Assembly (NCBI RefSeq): GCF_001677885.1
Contig: NZ_LOCQ01000039.1
Span: 1-64,000 of the forward strand
Direction of reading: 5' to 3'
Source of the DNA: Janthinobacterium psychrotolerans
GTDB lineage: Bacteria; Pseudomonadota; Gammaproteobacteria; Burkholderiales; Burkholderiaceae_D
DNA: 64,000 bases
In this document: piece after piece, positions 26,697 through 36,690 of the stretch
Position numbering within the stretch: position 1 is the stretch's first letter
How the letters are laid out: the number at the start of each line of letters is the position of its first letter
Made by a program: the position numbers and the translations under genes
The notes under the pieces: generated by a model
Told to the model about the DNA's origin: nothing
The model's input: only the letters and a program-made list of their open reading frames with translations
The model's database searches: none

Positions 26697-27850
26697 CGCT
26701 CGTGCGCCAGACCATGCCGACCGGCGAACTGACCTTGCAGGTCGACGAGGCGCGCTTTGCGCTGGGCGACCTGATCGGCTACGCGGCGCGCGCCAACGCC
26801 AAGCGCGGCTTTCTGTTCCTGTCCAAGGTGCTGGGCAAGCACTGGCCCGTCACGCCTGGCGCCATGGAAGCGATCCACGCCGACCTGGCCGCGCAGATCC
26901 CTGCCAGCCTGCCAGGCCCGGTGGTGTTTATCGCCATGGCGGAAACCGCCGTCGGTCTCGGCCAGGGCGTGTTCGAAGCCTGGCTGAAAGCCCATCCCGG
27001 CAGCGAAGGATTGTTCATCCACAGTTCGCGCTACCGCGTCGGCGAGATCCCCTTCTTTGAATTCGAAGAGTCGCACAGCCACGCGCCGCGCCAGTTCCTG
27101 CATCTGTCCGGCACCGCCAGCGGCGTGTTCGCGCGCGCGCGCAGCCTGGTGCTGATCGACGATGAAGCGTCGACCGGCAATACCTTCGCCAACCTGATTG
27201 AAGTGTGCCGCGCGCGCTATCGGCAACTGGAACGGCTGCACCTGGGCGTGATCACCAACTTCATGGGCCAGGAGGCCAACGCCGGCTTGAGCGCGCGCTT
27301 CGGCCTGCCCACCACCGTCGGCGCAGCGCTGTCCGGCCAATACGCGTTCCGCATGGGTGACACGCCGGCGCCCGTCGCCACCAGCGCCCAGCGTTTCGAG
27401 GAACACGCCGAGCGCGGTGCCAGCGACGCCTTTGGCCGCATCGGCATCGACCGCGCCTTGGCGCCGCCGCAAGCGCTGGCCGCGCGGCTGGCGCGTAACA
27501 TCGGCGACGGTGAATCCGTGCTGGTGCTGGGCACCGGCGAATTCATGCATCCGTCCTTCCTGCTGGGGCGCGAACTGGAAGCGCTGGGCAAGCAAGTGGT
27601 GGTGCAGTCGACCACCCGCTCGCCGATCCTGTCATGGGGCGCGGTCGGCCATATCGTGTCATGCGACGATAACTACGGCGAAGGCATCGCCAACTATCTG
27701 TACAACGTGGCACCCGGCCAGTACCGCCACGTTTTCATCTGCCATGAAACCCCGGCCAGCCCGGCGCTCATGCAACTCGCCGGCCAGCTCCATGGCCGCC
27801 TGTTCCACTTTCAGTCAGAGACCACAATTGAAGAAATTCCTGTTTGTTGA
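26693..27850 (+). CDS. Phosphoribosyltransferase with C-terminal TRSP domain
   Basis: The 385-residue protein has an N-terminal PRTase domain with the PRPP-binding loop SLVLIDDEASTGNTFANLIE (about residues 151-170). A second domain contains GDGESVLVLGTGEFMHPSFL and the namesake motif STTRSPI (TRSP at about 308-311). This is the PRTase_2-TRSP architecture described in Ter-linked biosynthetic operons. It would transfer or remove a ribose-5-phosphate group. The substrate is unknown. It overlaps the gene before by 4 bases and the gene after by 23. Confidence 0.9.
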   Translation: MTLVRQTMPTGELTLQVDEARFALGDLIGYAARANAKRGFLFLSKVLGKHWPVTPGAMEAIHADLAAQIPASLPGPVVFIAMAETAVGLGQGVFEAWLKAHPGSEGLFIHSSRYRVGEIPFFEFEESHSHAPRQFLHLSGTASGVFARARSLVLIDDEASTGNTFANLIEVCRARYRQLERLHLGVITNFMGQEANAGLSARFGLPTTVGAALSGQYAFRMGDTPAPVATSAQRFEEHAERGASDAFGRIGIDRALAPPQALAARLARNIGDGESVLVLGTGEFMHPSFLLGRELEALGKQVVVQSTTRSPILSWGAVGHIVSCDDNYGEGIANYLYNVAPGQYRHVFICHETPASPALMQLAGQLHGRLFHFQSETTIEEIPVC

Positions 27851-28580
27851 CCTGGACGACACACTGTTCCAGACCCCGAAAAAAGTACCTGGCGAGACCG
27901 ATCTGCAGCCAGCGGCCTACCTGAAAAACGGCGAGGCCTGCTCGTTTACCACGGCGCGCCAGCGCGCGTTTTTCGAATTCGCGCAAAGCGGCATGACCCT
28001 GATTCCGGCCACGGCCCGGAATGGCGACGCGTTTCGCCGCGTCGACCTGCCGTTTGCCAGCTACAGCGTGCTCGATTACGGCGGCATCGTGCTGCAGCCG
28101 GGCGGCGCAGTCGATACGGGCTGGCTGGCGCTGATGCAGGACGATATGCAGACGGCATTGCCGGGTTTGCGGGACGCCATGCGCATCATCGACGACTTCC
28201 AGGTCAAGGCGGGCATGCCGTCGCGCGCGCGCCTGATCGAAGACTACGGCACGCCGTTCTACATCGTCGTCAAAGACCATGAGGCGCGCGGCGAACGCCT
28301 GGCCGATATCGAACAGCAGGTGCTGCTGGACTGGATCGCCGGCGAAGGCGCGGACTACTTCATCCACCGCAACGGCAACAACCTGGCCGTGCTGCCCAAG
28401 ACCCTGAACAAGGCGCGCGCCGTGGCCTATCTGCGCGCGGAACTGGAAGCCGAACATGGCCCGATTTTGAGCTTCGGCATGGGCGACAGCCGCTCGGACG
28501 CGCGCTTCATGGCCGCCTGCGACTACGCCATCATCCCCAACGGCACCCAGCTGGCGGCGCTGACGGTGGGCTCCCTATGA
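27828..28580 (+). CDS. HAD-superfamily phosphatase of the Ter operon (TTG start)
   Basis: Homology begins with KKFLFVDLDDTLFQTPKKVP, and the best start is a TTG at 27828 inside the previous gene, giving 250 residues. No ATG or GTG in the frame lies nearby. DLDDT is HAD motif I (Asp8, Asp10). The later FGMGDSRSDARFMAACDYAI is motif IV, and the cap is of the Cof-like type. It likely dephosphorylates the pathway intermediate. The TTG start and deep overlap suggest translational coupling and low expression relative to neighbours. Confidence 0.85.
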   Translation: MKKFLFVDLDDTLFQTPKKVPGETDLQPAAYLKNGEACSFTTARQRAFFEFAQSGMTLIPATARNGDAFRRVDLPFASYSVLDYGGIVLQPGGAVDTGWLALMQDDMQTALPGLRDAMRIIDDFQVKAGMPSRARLIEDYGTPFYIVVKDHEARGERLADIEQQVLLDWIAGEGADYFIHRNGNNLAVLPKTLNKARAVAYLRAELEAEHGPILSFGMGDSRSDARFMAACDYAIIPNGTQLAALTVGSL

Positions 28581-29683
28581 ACGCCACCGCGCAGCATTTC
28601 AGCGGCAGCTACCGCCAGCAAGACGTCGAGTTTCTGCTCACGCCGATGGCCCTGGAGCCGATCCGCGACCTGGCCGAGAAAGAGCGCCTGATCCAGTCCG
28701 GCCAGCGCCATTACAGCGAAATGCTGTCGCCCGAGTCCCTGCCCTCGCCGGCCTACCTGGCGCTGTTCCAGAGCGCGTTTGCGGCCAACCGCCTGCAGAT
28801 GGCGCGCGACTGCCTGCGCCTGGCCGCACTGATCGCGGCGCGCCGCGACGGCGCCATTACGCTGGTGTCGCTGGCGCGCGCCGGCACGCCGGTGGGCGTC
28901 ATCCTCAAGCACTTGCTGACGCAGGTGTTCCAGCGCGCGTGCACGCATTATTCGGTCTCCATCATCCGCGACCGCGGCATCGACACCAACGCCATACAGC
29001 ACATCCTCACGCACGGCCATGCGGCGGACTCGATCGTGTTTGTCGACGGCTGGACGGGGAAAGGCGTGATCTCGCGCGAACTGCGCCAGAGCGTCAACGA
29101 CTACAACGCGCAGCACGGCACCAGCATCGACGGCGGCCTGTTCGTGCTGTCGGACCTGGCCGGCACGGCCGCCTGCGCGGCATCATCCGACGACTATCTG
29201 ATCCCGTCGAGCATCCTGAACGCCACGGTGTCCGGCCTGGTCAGCCGCTCGGTATTGAATGAAATGGTCGCTCCCGGCGAGTTCCATGGCTGCGTGTATT
29301 ACGCGCAGTTCGAAGCGCACGACCAGTCGCGCCAGTTCGCCGACGGCCTGGTGGCCGACGCCATCGCAATCGCCGGCAGCAGCGGCATTCCGCTGGCGGT
29401 GGCGACCGATGCGCCGGTCATGGCGGCGCGCTCGCAAGCCTATATGGCGCAGGCGCAAAGCGACTACGGCATCACCGACATCAACCTGATCAAGCCCGGC
29501 ATCGGCGAGGCGACGCGCGTGCTGCTGCGCCGCGTGCCGGAGCGCCTGATTGTGCGCGACACGAATGCGCCGGACGTGGCACATTTGCTGCTTCTGGCAC
29601 AAGAAAAAGCCATCCCCGTTACCGTACAACCGGCGCTGCCTTACCAGGCGGTCGCCCTTATCAGGAGCGCAGTCGATGGATAA
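28577..29683 (+). CDS. StiP-domain phosphoribosyltransferase-like protein
   Basis: The 368-residue protein opens HFSGSYRQQDVEFLLTPMAL, the family start of PF11202, which is annotated 'cysteine protease StiP' and was reinterpreted as a PRTase fold. VSLARAGTPVGVILKHLL and ADSIVFVDGWTGKGVISREL are the PRTase-like core, the latter resembling a PRPP loop. The protease name has little support that I can see. It overlaps the HAD gene by ATGA (28577-28580) and the next gene by 8 bases. It is thus the second PRTase in the operon. Confidence 0.88.
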   Translation: MNATAQHFSGSYRQQDVEFLLTPMALEPIRDLAEKERLIQSGQRHYSEMLSPESLPSPAYLALFQSAFAANRLQMARDCLRLAALIAARRDGAITLVSLARAGTPVGVILKHLLTQVFQRACTHYSVSIIRDRGIDTNAIQHILTHGHAADSIVFVDGWTGKGVISRELRQSVNDYNAQHGTSIDGGLFVLSDLAGTAACAASSDDYLIPSSILNATVSGLVSRSVLNEMVAPGEFHGCVYYAQFEAHDQSRQFADGLVADAIAIAGSSGIPLAVATDAPVMAARSQAYMAQAQSDYGITDINLIKPGIGEATRVLLRRVPERLIVRDTNAPDVAHLLLLAQEKAIPVTVQPALPYQAVALIRSAVDG

Positions 29684-30647
29684 CTCCATACACCCACAAA
29701 GTGAACACAAGGCGGCACTCGGCGCATCGATGTATGTGCCCACCACGCACAAGGATTTGCTGGCCATCGCCAATGGCGACAAATTCAGCCATTTACGCTC
29801 GGTGATCTTTTGCACTGAAGACGCGATCGCCGAGCGCGATCTCAGTTACGCGCTGTTCAACCTGTCGCTGGCGCTGCAGAACATGAGCGAAGCGTCCGAC
29901 ACCCTGCGCTTTGTCCGCGTGCGCAATGTCGACGTCTTGTCGCGCGTGCTGGCCATGCCCGGCGTGGACAAACTGGCCGGCTTCGTGCTGCCCAAATCGA
30001 CGCGCCACAATTTTGCGTCCTACTTCGAGCAGGTGCGCCACACGCATCACCTGCTGATGCCGACGCTGGAAACGGCCGAAGTATTCGACGACGAAGAGAT
30101 GAAACTGTTCCGACGCACGCTGGCCGCGCCCGAGGTACGCGCGCGCATCCTGGCACTGCGCATCGGCGGCAACGACCTGCTGGCGCTATTGGGCCTGCGC
30201 CGCCCGACCACCGGCACCATCTATCAAACGCCGCTGGGCCAGGTGATCGGCCGCCTGGTCACCATCTTCAAGCCGCACGGCTTCGAGCTCTCGGCGCCCG
30301 TGTTCGAGCACCTGACGCAGGACGACTGGCTGGCCGCCGAAGTGGCGCAGGACATGGCGCACGGCATGATCGCCAAGACCGCCATCCACCCGGACCAGGT
30401 GCCGCAGATCGAGCGCCACTACCAGGTGGCGCAGTCGGACATCGAACTGGCGCTGCGCATCATCGATCCGGACAGCCCTGCCGTGTTCCGCATGCAGGAA
30501 TCGATGTGCGAAGTGGCCACCCACAGCAGCTGGGCCCAGCGCGTGATCGAGCAGGCGCGCCTGTTCGGCATCCGCCATGCCGATGGCGCCATCCTGCCTC
30601 TCCATCTGAATCCACTCACCAGTGACGAAGGGACTGCACGACCATGA
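29676..30647 (+). CDS. CitE/HpcH-like C-C bond lyase of the Ter operon
   Basis: The 323-residue protein (MDNSIHPQSEHKAALGASMY) has SVIFCTEDAIAERDLSYAL, GFVLPKSTRHNFASYF, ALRIGGNDLLALLGLRR and GMIAKTAIHPDQVPQIERHY. These follow the CitE-type TIM-barrel layout: a metal-binding Glu/Asp pair and the G-K-x-x-I-H-P-x-Q-v loop. It fits the Ter-linked 'C-C_Bond_Lyase' family. It would cleave or form a carbon-carbon bond, perhaps on a CoA ester or oxo-acid. Its start overlaps the previous gene by 8 bases and its stop overlaps the next by 4. Confidence 0.88.
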   Translation: MDNSIHPQSEHKAALGASMYVPTTHKDLLAIANGDKFSHLRSVIFCTEDAIAERDLSYALFNLSLALQNMSEASDTLRFVRVRNVDVLSRVLAMPGVDKLAGFVLPKSTRHNFASYFEQVRHTHHLLMPTLETAEVFDDEEMKLFRRTLAAPEVRARILALRIGGNDLLALLGLRRPTTGTIYQTPLGQVIGRLVTIFKPHGFELSAPVFEHLTQDDWLAAEVAQDMAHGMIAKTAIHPDQVPQIERHYQVAQSDIELALRIIDPDSPAVFRMQESMCEVATHSSWAQRVIEQARLFGIRHADGAILPLHLNPLTSDEGTARP

Positions 30648-31891
30648 CCAATTTCACACGCGGCCAAAAAGGCAAGCTGGCCGACCTGGGCCTGAACGGC
30701 CCGTTTGCCGTCACCCTCGACATCGCCTCCGGTTCGATGGAAGTCGATGTCAGCTGCTTTGGCGTCGACGCCAATGGCAAGCTGTCGGACGACCGCTACA
30801 TGGTCTTCTACAACCAGAAAAGCGCGCCCGACAACGCCGTTTCGGTGGAACTGAACGGCCCGCGCTCGGTGTTCCAGATCGACCTGGCGCGCCTGCCCGC
30901 CGCCATCGACAAGCTGGTCTTCACGGCGGCCACCGAGCAAGGCAGCATGCGCGCGCTGGGTTCTTCCAGCCTGGCGCTGGGCCCCGCCGCCACCTTCGCC
31001 TTTGCCGGCGTTGATTTCCAGGATGAAAAAGCCGTCATTATCGGCGAGCTGTATCGCCGCGACGGCAGCTGGCGCTTCGGCGCCGTCGGCCAGGGTTTCG
31101 CGGGCGGCCTGGGCGCGCTGCTGAAACACTTTGGCGGCAGCGAGGCGGGATCGCCGGCGCCAGCGCCGGCCGCTGTGCCTGCATCGGCCCCAGCGCCAGC
31201 CGCGCCGCCGGCCAATAAAATCTCGCTGTCGAAAATCCGCCTGGAAAAGCGCGGCGACAAGATCTCGCTCGACAAGCGCGACAGCGGCGGCTATGGCCGC
31301 ATCAAGGTCAACCTGAACTGGAACCAGAACGCCGCGCAAGGCCAGGCGCCGGCCTCGAAACTCGACACCGGTTTCCTCGGCAAGCTGTTCGCCAGGCCGG
31401 CCGGCCGCGCGGGAGGCATCGACCTCGATATCGGCTGCCTGTTCGAATTGAGCAATGGCAGCAAGAGCGCGGTGCAGGCACTGGGCAACAGCTGGGGCGC
31501 GTTCGAGCGTCCGCCCTACATCCACCTGGAAGGCGACGACCGCACGGGCAGCATCAGCAGCGGCGAGAACATCTTTATCAACGGCACCCACTTCGACCAG
31601 ATCAAGCGCGTGCTGGTGTACGCCTTTATCTACGAGGGCGTGCCCAACTGGGCCGCCACCGATGGCATGGTGACCATCGAAATCCCCGGCCAGCCGACCG
31701 TCGAAGTGCGCCTCGACAGCGACAGCCAGCACGCCATGTGCGCGATCGCCATGCTGGAAAACCAGGGCGGCAACCTGCAGGTAACAAAATTGGTGGAATA
31801 CTTCGGCGGCCAAGGTAAAATCACGGCGCACCAGGCGATGGACGAGCGCTACAATTTCGGCTTGAACTGGAAAGCAGGCCGCAAGGATTAA
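30644..31891 (+). CDS. Two-domain TerD/TerA-like protein
   Basis: The 415-residue protein has an N-terminal TerD-like domain (FTRGQKGKLADLGLNGPF to AVGQGFAGGLGALLKHFGG), a Pro/Ala linker (about residues 165-190), a basic segment ISLSKIRLEKRGDKISLDK, and a C-terminal TerA-type domain (IKVNLNWN, GIDLDIGCLFELSNGSKSAV, DDRTGSISSGENIFING, RYNFGLNWKAGRKD). This two-domain form is typical of TerA. The first domain lacks part of the acidic D-x-D-x-D set seen in terD at 24176, so calcium binding there may be weaker. It closes the coupled operon. Confidence 0.9.
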   Translation: MTNFTRGQKGKLADLGLNGPFAVTLDIASGSMEVDVSCFGVDANGKLSDDRYMVFYNQKSAPDNAVSVELNGPRSVFQIDLARLPAAIDKLVFTAATEQGSMRALGSSSLALGPAATFAFAGVDFQDEKAVIIGELYRRDGSWRFGAVGQGFAGGLGALLKHFGGSEAGSPAPAPAAVPASAPAPAAPPANKISLSKIRLEKRGDKISLDKRDSGGYGRIKVNLNWNQNAAQGQAPASKLDTGFLGKLFARPAGRAGGIDLDIGCLFELSNGSKSAVQALGNSWGAFERPPYIHLEGDDRTGSISSGENIFINGTHFDQIKRVLVYAFIYEGVPNWAATDGMVTIEIPGQPTVEVRLDSDSQHAMCAIAMLENQGGNLQVTKLVEYFGGQGKITAHQAMDERYNFGLNWKAGRKD

Positions 31892-31915
31892 CGCTACCTC
31901 TTATAGATAATCACC

Positions 31916-32290
31916 ATGACCCCCACCACCAAAAAAGTCAGCATCGCCTTTGTCATCTTCCTGTTGGCGGGCAGCCTGCTGCTGGCCGCCTATACCTGGC
32001 TGGCACTGAGCTTTTCGTATTCGGAAGGCGAACGGGCCGGCCATTTATTGAAATTTTCCAAGCGGGGCTGGGTCTGCAAGACCTGGGAGGGCGAGCTGAT
32101 GCTGACGGCGCTGCCGGGCACGATACCGGAAAAATTCCAGTTCAGCGTGCGCGACGAAGCGGTGGCAAAGCAGCTGACGGCCGCCGCCGGCAAGCATATC
32201 CTGATCAGCTATAACCAGCACAAGGGCGTGCCGACGCAGTGCTTCGGCGAGACCGAATACTATGCCGACAAGGTGGTGCCGAGTCCCTGA
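31916..32290 (+). CDS. Single-pass membrane protein of unknown function
   Basis: The 124-residue protein has one N-terminal membrane segment (VSIAFVIFLLAGSLLLAAYT) and a soluble domain with FSKRGWVCKTWEGELMLTALPG and HILISYNQHKGVPTQCFGET. I have a memory of similar conserved hypothetical proteins in Burkholderiales but no function. It starts 24 bases after the TerA-like gene, so it may belong to the Ter operon, and it ends 7 bases before the convergent coiled-coil gene. Confidence 0.72.
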   Translation: MTPTTKKVSIAFVIFLLAGSLLLAAYTWLALSFSYSEGERAGHLLKFSKRGWVCKTWEGELMLTALPGTIPEKFQFSVRDEAVAKQLTAAAGKHILISYNQHKGVPTQCFGETEYYADKVVPSP

Positions 32291-32297
32291 GCCGATG

Positions 32298-34736
32298 TCA
32301 GTCTTCCTGACGTGGGCTCCAGACGGTGCCGGTGACGGCATTGGTATGCGTCAGGCGGTCCAGCACTTCGCGCGTCATGTTGGCCGACGTCATCTGCTCG
32401 GCCTTGGCGCGGGCGGCCGTCAGCGCGGCTGAAAATTCTCCCTGTTTTTCACGCAGGCTGGCGCGCAGGTCGGCCAGTTCGCGTTCCTGCTGCTGCGCGC
32501 GGCGCATTTCCAGTTCCAGCAGCTGCTGCTTGGCCACCGCCATCGCGCGCGTGGTCTCGGCCGCCTTGCGCTGCAGGGCCGCATGGGCCTGTGCGCTGTC
32601 GAGCAAGGCTTGCTGGGCTTCGCGCTTTTCCTGGGCCGCCTGGCGCGCGGCGATTTCAGCCTGTTCGCGCAGGCGCATCGCGTCCTGCGCCTGCTGTTCC
32701 ATCAGCGCACGCGCTTCGGCCGCCGCCGCCGCCTGCTTTTCCGCGTCGAGGCGGCCGGCGATCGCTTTCGAGGCGCGTTCTTCGGCACTCGTCGCCTGGC
32801 GCTGCTGCGCCAGCTTTTCATCGATCAGCGCCAGCGACTCGCGTTCGCAGGCGACAAACACGCGTTCCGATTCCAGCAGCGCTTCGGCGGCCTGCGCCTT
32901 GTCGCTTTCCACGCGGGCGCGCTCGCCATGCACCAGGCCCAGCTCCACCGCCAGACGCGCCTGCGCCTGCACCGCCTGCGCGGCGGCGGCCTTCTGCTCG
33001 CCGTCGACCAGCGCCTGCTCGAGCAAAATGCGGGTGGCGGCAGCTTCCCTGTCGGCCGCGTCCTTCAGAGCCAGTTCCGCGGTCTGCTGCGCGCGCAGCG
33101 CCTCCGCCTGCGCCAGCTCGGCGCAGGTGCGCTCTTCGGTGGCCTGCAAGGCCAGCGTTTCCGCGTCCAGCCTGGCCTTCAGCGCGGCGATGGCGGCTTG
33201 TTCCGCCCTGACGGTTGCCTGCTCCTGCGCCGCCAGGCGTTCTGCCTGCCGCGCTTTTTCTTCAGCCAGTTCGGCTGCCTGGCGCTGCGCCGCCAGTTGT
33301 TCCTGCGCGCTTGCCAGCGCCGCTTGCCCGGCGGCGTTCTCGCGTTCGGCCAGCTCGCTGGCCGCCTGCGCCGCCAGTGCGCGTTCCCGGGCCAGGCGTG
33401 ACGCTTCTTGCTGCGCTTCGAGTTCGCGCGCCGCCGCCAGGCTGGCGTCGTGTTCGGCCGCTTCGCGTGCACGGGTTTCCTGCAGCGCCGCCGCTTCCGC
33501 CTCCATGCGCGCGTGGCCGGCGATTTCAGCGTCCTGCTCGGCGGCGATGCGGGCCAGCGCCACGGCGCGCAGCTGGCGGTCCACTTCGATGCGCGCCTCG
33601 GTGGCGGCCAGGATGCGCACGTCGGCGTCGCGGCGCGCCTGGGCGCTGGCGGCGGCCACCATTTCCAGCCGTTCGCGGTGGATCGCCGCGTCGCGCAGTT
33701 CTTTTTCCGTCTGCAGGCGCAAATGCAGCGATTGCGCCGCATGGCGTTCCGATTCGGCCTGGGCCAGCGCGATCGCTTCGCGTTCCTGTTCCAGGTGGGC
33801 CAGCGCGCGCGCCTCTTCCAGCGCCCGCACTTCGGCGGCGGCGCGGTTGAAGGCCGATTCGAGCGCGATCTGGTCGGCGCGCTCGCGCTGCACCGTCAGT
33901 TCCAGCGCCTCGCTTTCCGCTTCGGCCAGCATTTGCGCCGTCTTGCGCGCCCCATGGGCATGGCGCTCGCGCTCGCGCGCCATCACGGCGACCCTGGCGT
34001 CGGCCGAGGCGATGCCGACCATTTCCTCCTTGGCCGCCTGCACGGCGGCGACACGTTCGACCGCCTGCAAGCGCGCCTGTTCGGTTTGTACCTGCAACTC
34101 TTCGGCGGCGCGCGCAGCCTGTTCGGCCAGTTCCGACTGCACCGCCACCTGTTCGCTGGCGCGCAGGCGGTTTTCCTGCTCGGCGCGCGTGCGCTGTTCG
34201 GCGGCCAGGCGGATTTCATTGTCCGCTTCCACGCGGGCGCGCAGTTCAGCCGTTTCCAGCTTGACCGCTTCCAGACGGGCCACGCTCGCTTGCGCTGCGG
34301 CGCGCATGGTTTCCAGCCGGTCGCGGTTGGCGGCGATGGCCTCTTCGGCCGCTTGCGCGCTTTGCTGGGCGGCGGCGGTGGCGGCGGCGTCGATGGCGGC
34401 GCGGTCTTCGGCCAGCGAGCGCACGCGCGCCTCGGCCAGGGCCCGGCTTTCGGCGGCGCAGGTGGCCTTGGCTTCCGCTTCAACCCTGGCGATGGCTTCG
34501 TGGATGGCTTTCAGTTCCATCTGCTGGCGCCCGCCAGCCGCTTCCGGGATGTCGCCCTCGCCATCGCTTTCTGGCGCAGGCGACACCGGCACGGCCTTGG
34601 CCTGGGCCACGGGCGTGCCGGCCGCCGGGTCGAGGTCCTGGAAATCATGCAGCGAGACGATGCTGTCCTGGTCGAACTCGTCGTCGTTGAGGGCGGCGGC
34701 TTGCTGATTGTGCTGTGCTGGCATGCGGGTATGCAT
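32298..34736 (-). CDS. Very long Ala/Glu-rich coiled-coil protein
   Basis: From the ATG at 34736 (MHTRMPAQHNQQAAALNDDE, with GAGAAATT upstream) the product has 812 residues. The first 90 are acidic and likely disordered. About 700 residues of uninterrupted heptad-type sequence follow, rich in Ala, Glu, Gln and Arg (for example EEAIAANRDRLETMRAAAQA). A short C-terminal tail contains DRLTHTNAVTGTVWSPRQED. There is no signal peptide, membrane segment or enzymatic motif. It should form a long cytoplasmic rod, perhaps a structural or scaffold protein. I do not recognise a family. It lies convergent to the Ter cluster. Confidence 0.8.
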   Translation of the reverse strand: MHTRMPAQHNQQAAALNDDEFDQDSIVSLHDFQDLDPAAGTPVAQAKAVPVSPAPESDGEGDIPEAAGGRQQMELKAIHEAIARVEAEAKATCAAESRALAEARVRSLAEDRAAIDAAATAAAQQSAQAAEEAIAANRDRLETMRAAAQASVARLEAVKLETAELRARVEADNEIRLAAEQRTRAEQENRLRASEQVAVQSELAEQAARAAEELQVQTEQARLQAVERVAAVQAAKEEMVGIASADARVAVMARERERHAHGARKTAQMLAEAESEALELTVQRERADQIALESAFNRAAAEVRALEEARALAHLEQEREAIALAQAESERHAAQSLHLRLQTEKELRDAAIHRERLEMVAAASAQARRDADVRILAATEARIEVDRQLRAVALARIAAEQDAEIAGHARMEAEAAALQETRAREAAEHDASLAAARELEAQQEASRLARERALAAQAASELAERENAAGQAALASAQEQLAAQRQAAELAEEKARQAERLAAQEQATVRAEQAAIAALKARLDAETLALQATEERTCAELAQAEALRAQQTAELALKDAADREAAATRILLEQALVDGEQKAAAAQAVQAQARLAVELGLVHGERARVESDKAQAAEALLESERVFVACERESLALIDEKLAQQRQATSAEERASKAIAGRLDAEKQAAAAAEARALMEQQAQDAMRLREQAEIAARQAAQEKREAQQALLDSAQAHAALQRKAAETTRAMAVAKQQLLELEMRRAQQQERELADLRASLREKQGEFSAALTAARAKAEQMTSANMTREVLDRLTHTNAVTGTVWSPRQED

Positions 34737-34859
34737 AATTTCTCGCGTATCGGGTGAAGTGCAAATTCCTGTTGGAATTATTACCACCATTATCGGGTCT
34801 GCGGCCAGGCATCAGCGCGCCAAGCAGAGGCCTGTTTACCGTGCTTTTCGTGCCTTAGC

Positions 34860-35882
34860 TCAGATAGGCCACAGCGGCGCTTCGTCCATGAGAGCGACCT
34901 GTTCGCGCAATTCGAGTATGCGGTCCTGCCAGTAACGTTGCGTGTTAAACCACGGGAAGGCCACCGGAAAGGCCGGATCGTCCCAGCGGCGCGCCAGCCA
35001 GGCCGAATAATGGATCAGCCGCAGGGTGCGCAGCGCCTCGACCAGGTACAGCTGGCGCGGCTCGAAATCGCAAAAGTCCTCATAGCCGGCCAGGATGTCG
35101 CTCATCTGGCGCACCTGGTCGGCGCGCTCGCCCGACAGCATCATCCACAGGTCCTGGATGGCCGGGCCCATGCGGCTGTCGTCGAAGTCGACGAAATGCG
35201 GGCCGGCGTCGGTCCACAGCACATTGCCGCCATGGCAATCGCCATGCGTGCGCAGCAGGCTCACGTCGCCGGCGCGGTCGTAGCAGCGCCTGACGCCGTC
35301 GAGCGCCTGCTGCGCCACGCTGGAGTACGCGGCCACCAGTTCGGGCGGCAGGAAGCCGCCCGCCAACAAGAATTCGCGCGGCTCGACGCCAAAGGTGTGC
35401 GGATCGAGCACCGGACGCTCCAGGTAGGCCGACAAGGCGCCGACGGCGTGGATGCGGCCAATAAAGCGCCCGGTCCACTCCAGGGTGGCCGGGTCGTCGA
35501 GCTCGGGCGCGCGCCCGCCATGGCGGGGAAACACGGCAAAGCGGAAGCCCTGGTGCTGGTGCAGCGTGCCGCCGTTGATCTCCAGCGCCGGCACCACCTG
35601 GATTTCACGCTCGACCAGTTCCGACACGAACGCGTGCTCTTCGAGGATGGCGGCGTCGCTCCAGCGCCCGGGGCGGTAGAACTTGACCACCAGCGGCGCG
35701 CTGTCCTCGATGCCGACCTGGTAGACCCGGTTTTCATAGCTGTTCAGGGCCAGCAGGCGGCCATCGCCGTACAGGCCAACGCTGTCCAGAGCGTCAAGCA
35801 CGCAATCGGGGCTCAGTGCGGAATAAGGGTGGACGGGCCTGTCGTCCTGCTGCGGCGGGTTTTCGTTGTGCATAAGCGCCAT
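34860..35882 (-). CDS. srkA: Stress response kinase A (YihE/RdoA)
   Basis: The 340-residue protein (start ATG 35882; ATG 35873 also possible) belongs to the APH-like kinase fold. [29 protein letters not shown] holds the nucleotide-binding Lys, [17 protein letters not shown] is the catalytic loop, and [20 protein letters not shown] is the Mg-binding segment. This is the full SrkA signature. SrkA is a Ser/Thr kinase that protects E. coli from stress-induced death. It is divergent from the UPF0149 gene, with under 100 bases between the starts. The usual dsbA neighbour is not here. Confidence 0.92.
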   Translation of the reverse strand: MALMHNENPPQQDDRPVHPYSALSPDCVLDALDSVGLYGDGRLLALNSYENRVYQVGIEDSAPLVVKFYRPGRWSDAAILEEHAFVSELVEREIQVVPALEINGGTLHQHQGFRFAVFPRHGGRAPELDDPATLEWTGRFIGRIHAVGALSAYLERPVLDPHTFGVEPREFLLAGGFLPPELVAAYSSVAQQALDGVRRCYDRAGDVSLLRTHGDCHGGNVLWTDAGPHFVDFDDSRMGPAIQDLWMMLSGERADQVRQMSDILAGYEDFCDFEPRQLYLVEALRTLRLIHYSAWLARRWDDPAFPVAFPWFNTQRYWQDRILELREQVALMDEAPLWPI

Positions 35883-35975
35883 TGTACGGCGCACCAGGGC
35901 GCGCCGCATAAACACTTCGGCGGCGCGGCCCGGCAAGGCGTATACTGTCCGCTTACATTCAATAAAGAGCAAGCC

Positions 35976-36686
<711 letters not shown>

Positions 36687-36690
36687 TCCT

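Noticed and set aside
28577-29683. Cysteine protease function for the StiP-domain protein
   Set aside because: I could not see a convincing Cys-His catalytic pair. The PRTase-like core and operon context fit better.
22992-31891. Calling the cluster a tellurite-resistance operon
   Set aside because: The classic terB, terC and terZ are not seen, and many TerD clusters do not give tellurite resistance. I call only the families.
32326-34707. A long Ser/Ala/Cys/Arg-rich frame antisense to the coiled-coil gene
   Set aside because: Its composition is the complement of Ala/Glu/Gln codons. It has no ribosome site or fold, and the heptad pattern supports the other strand.
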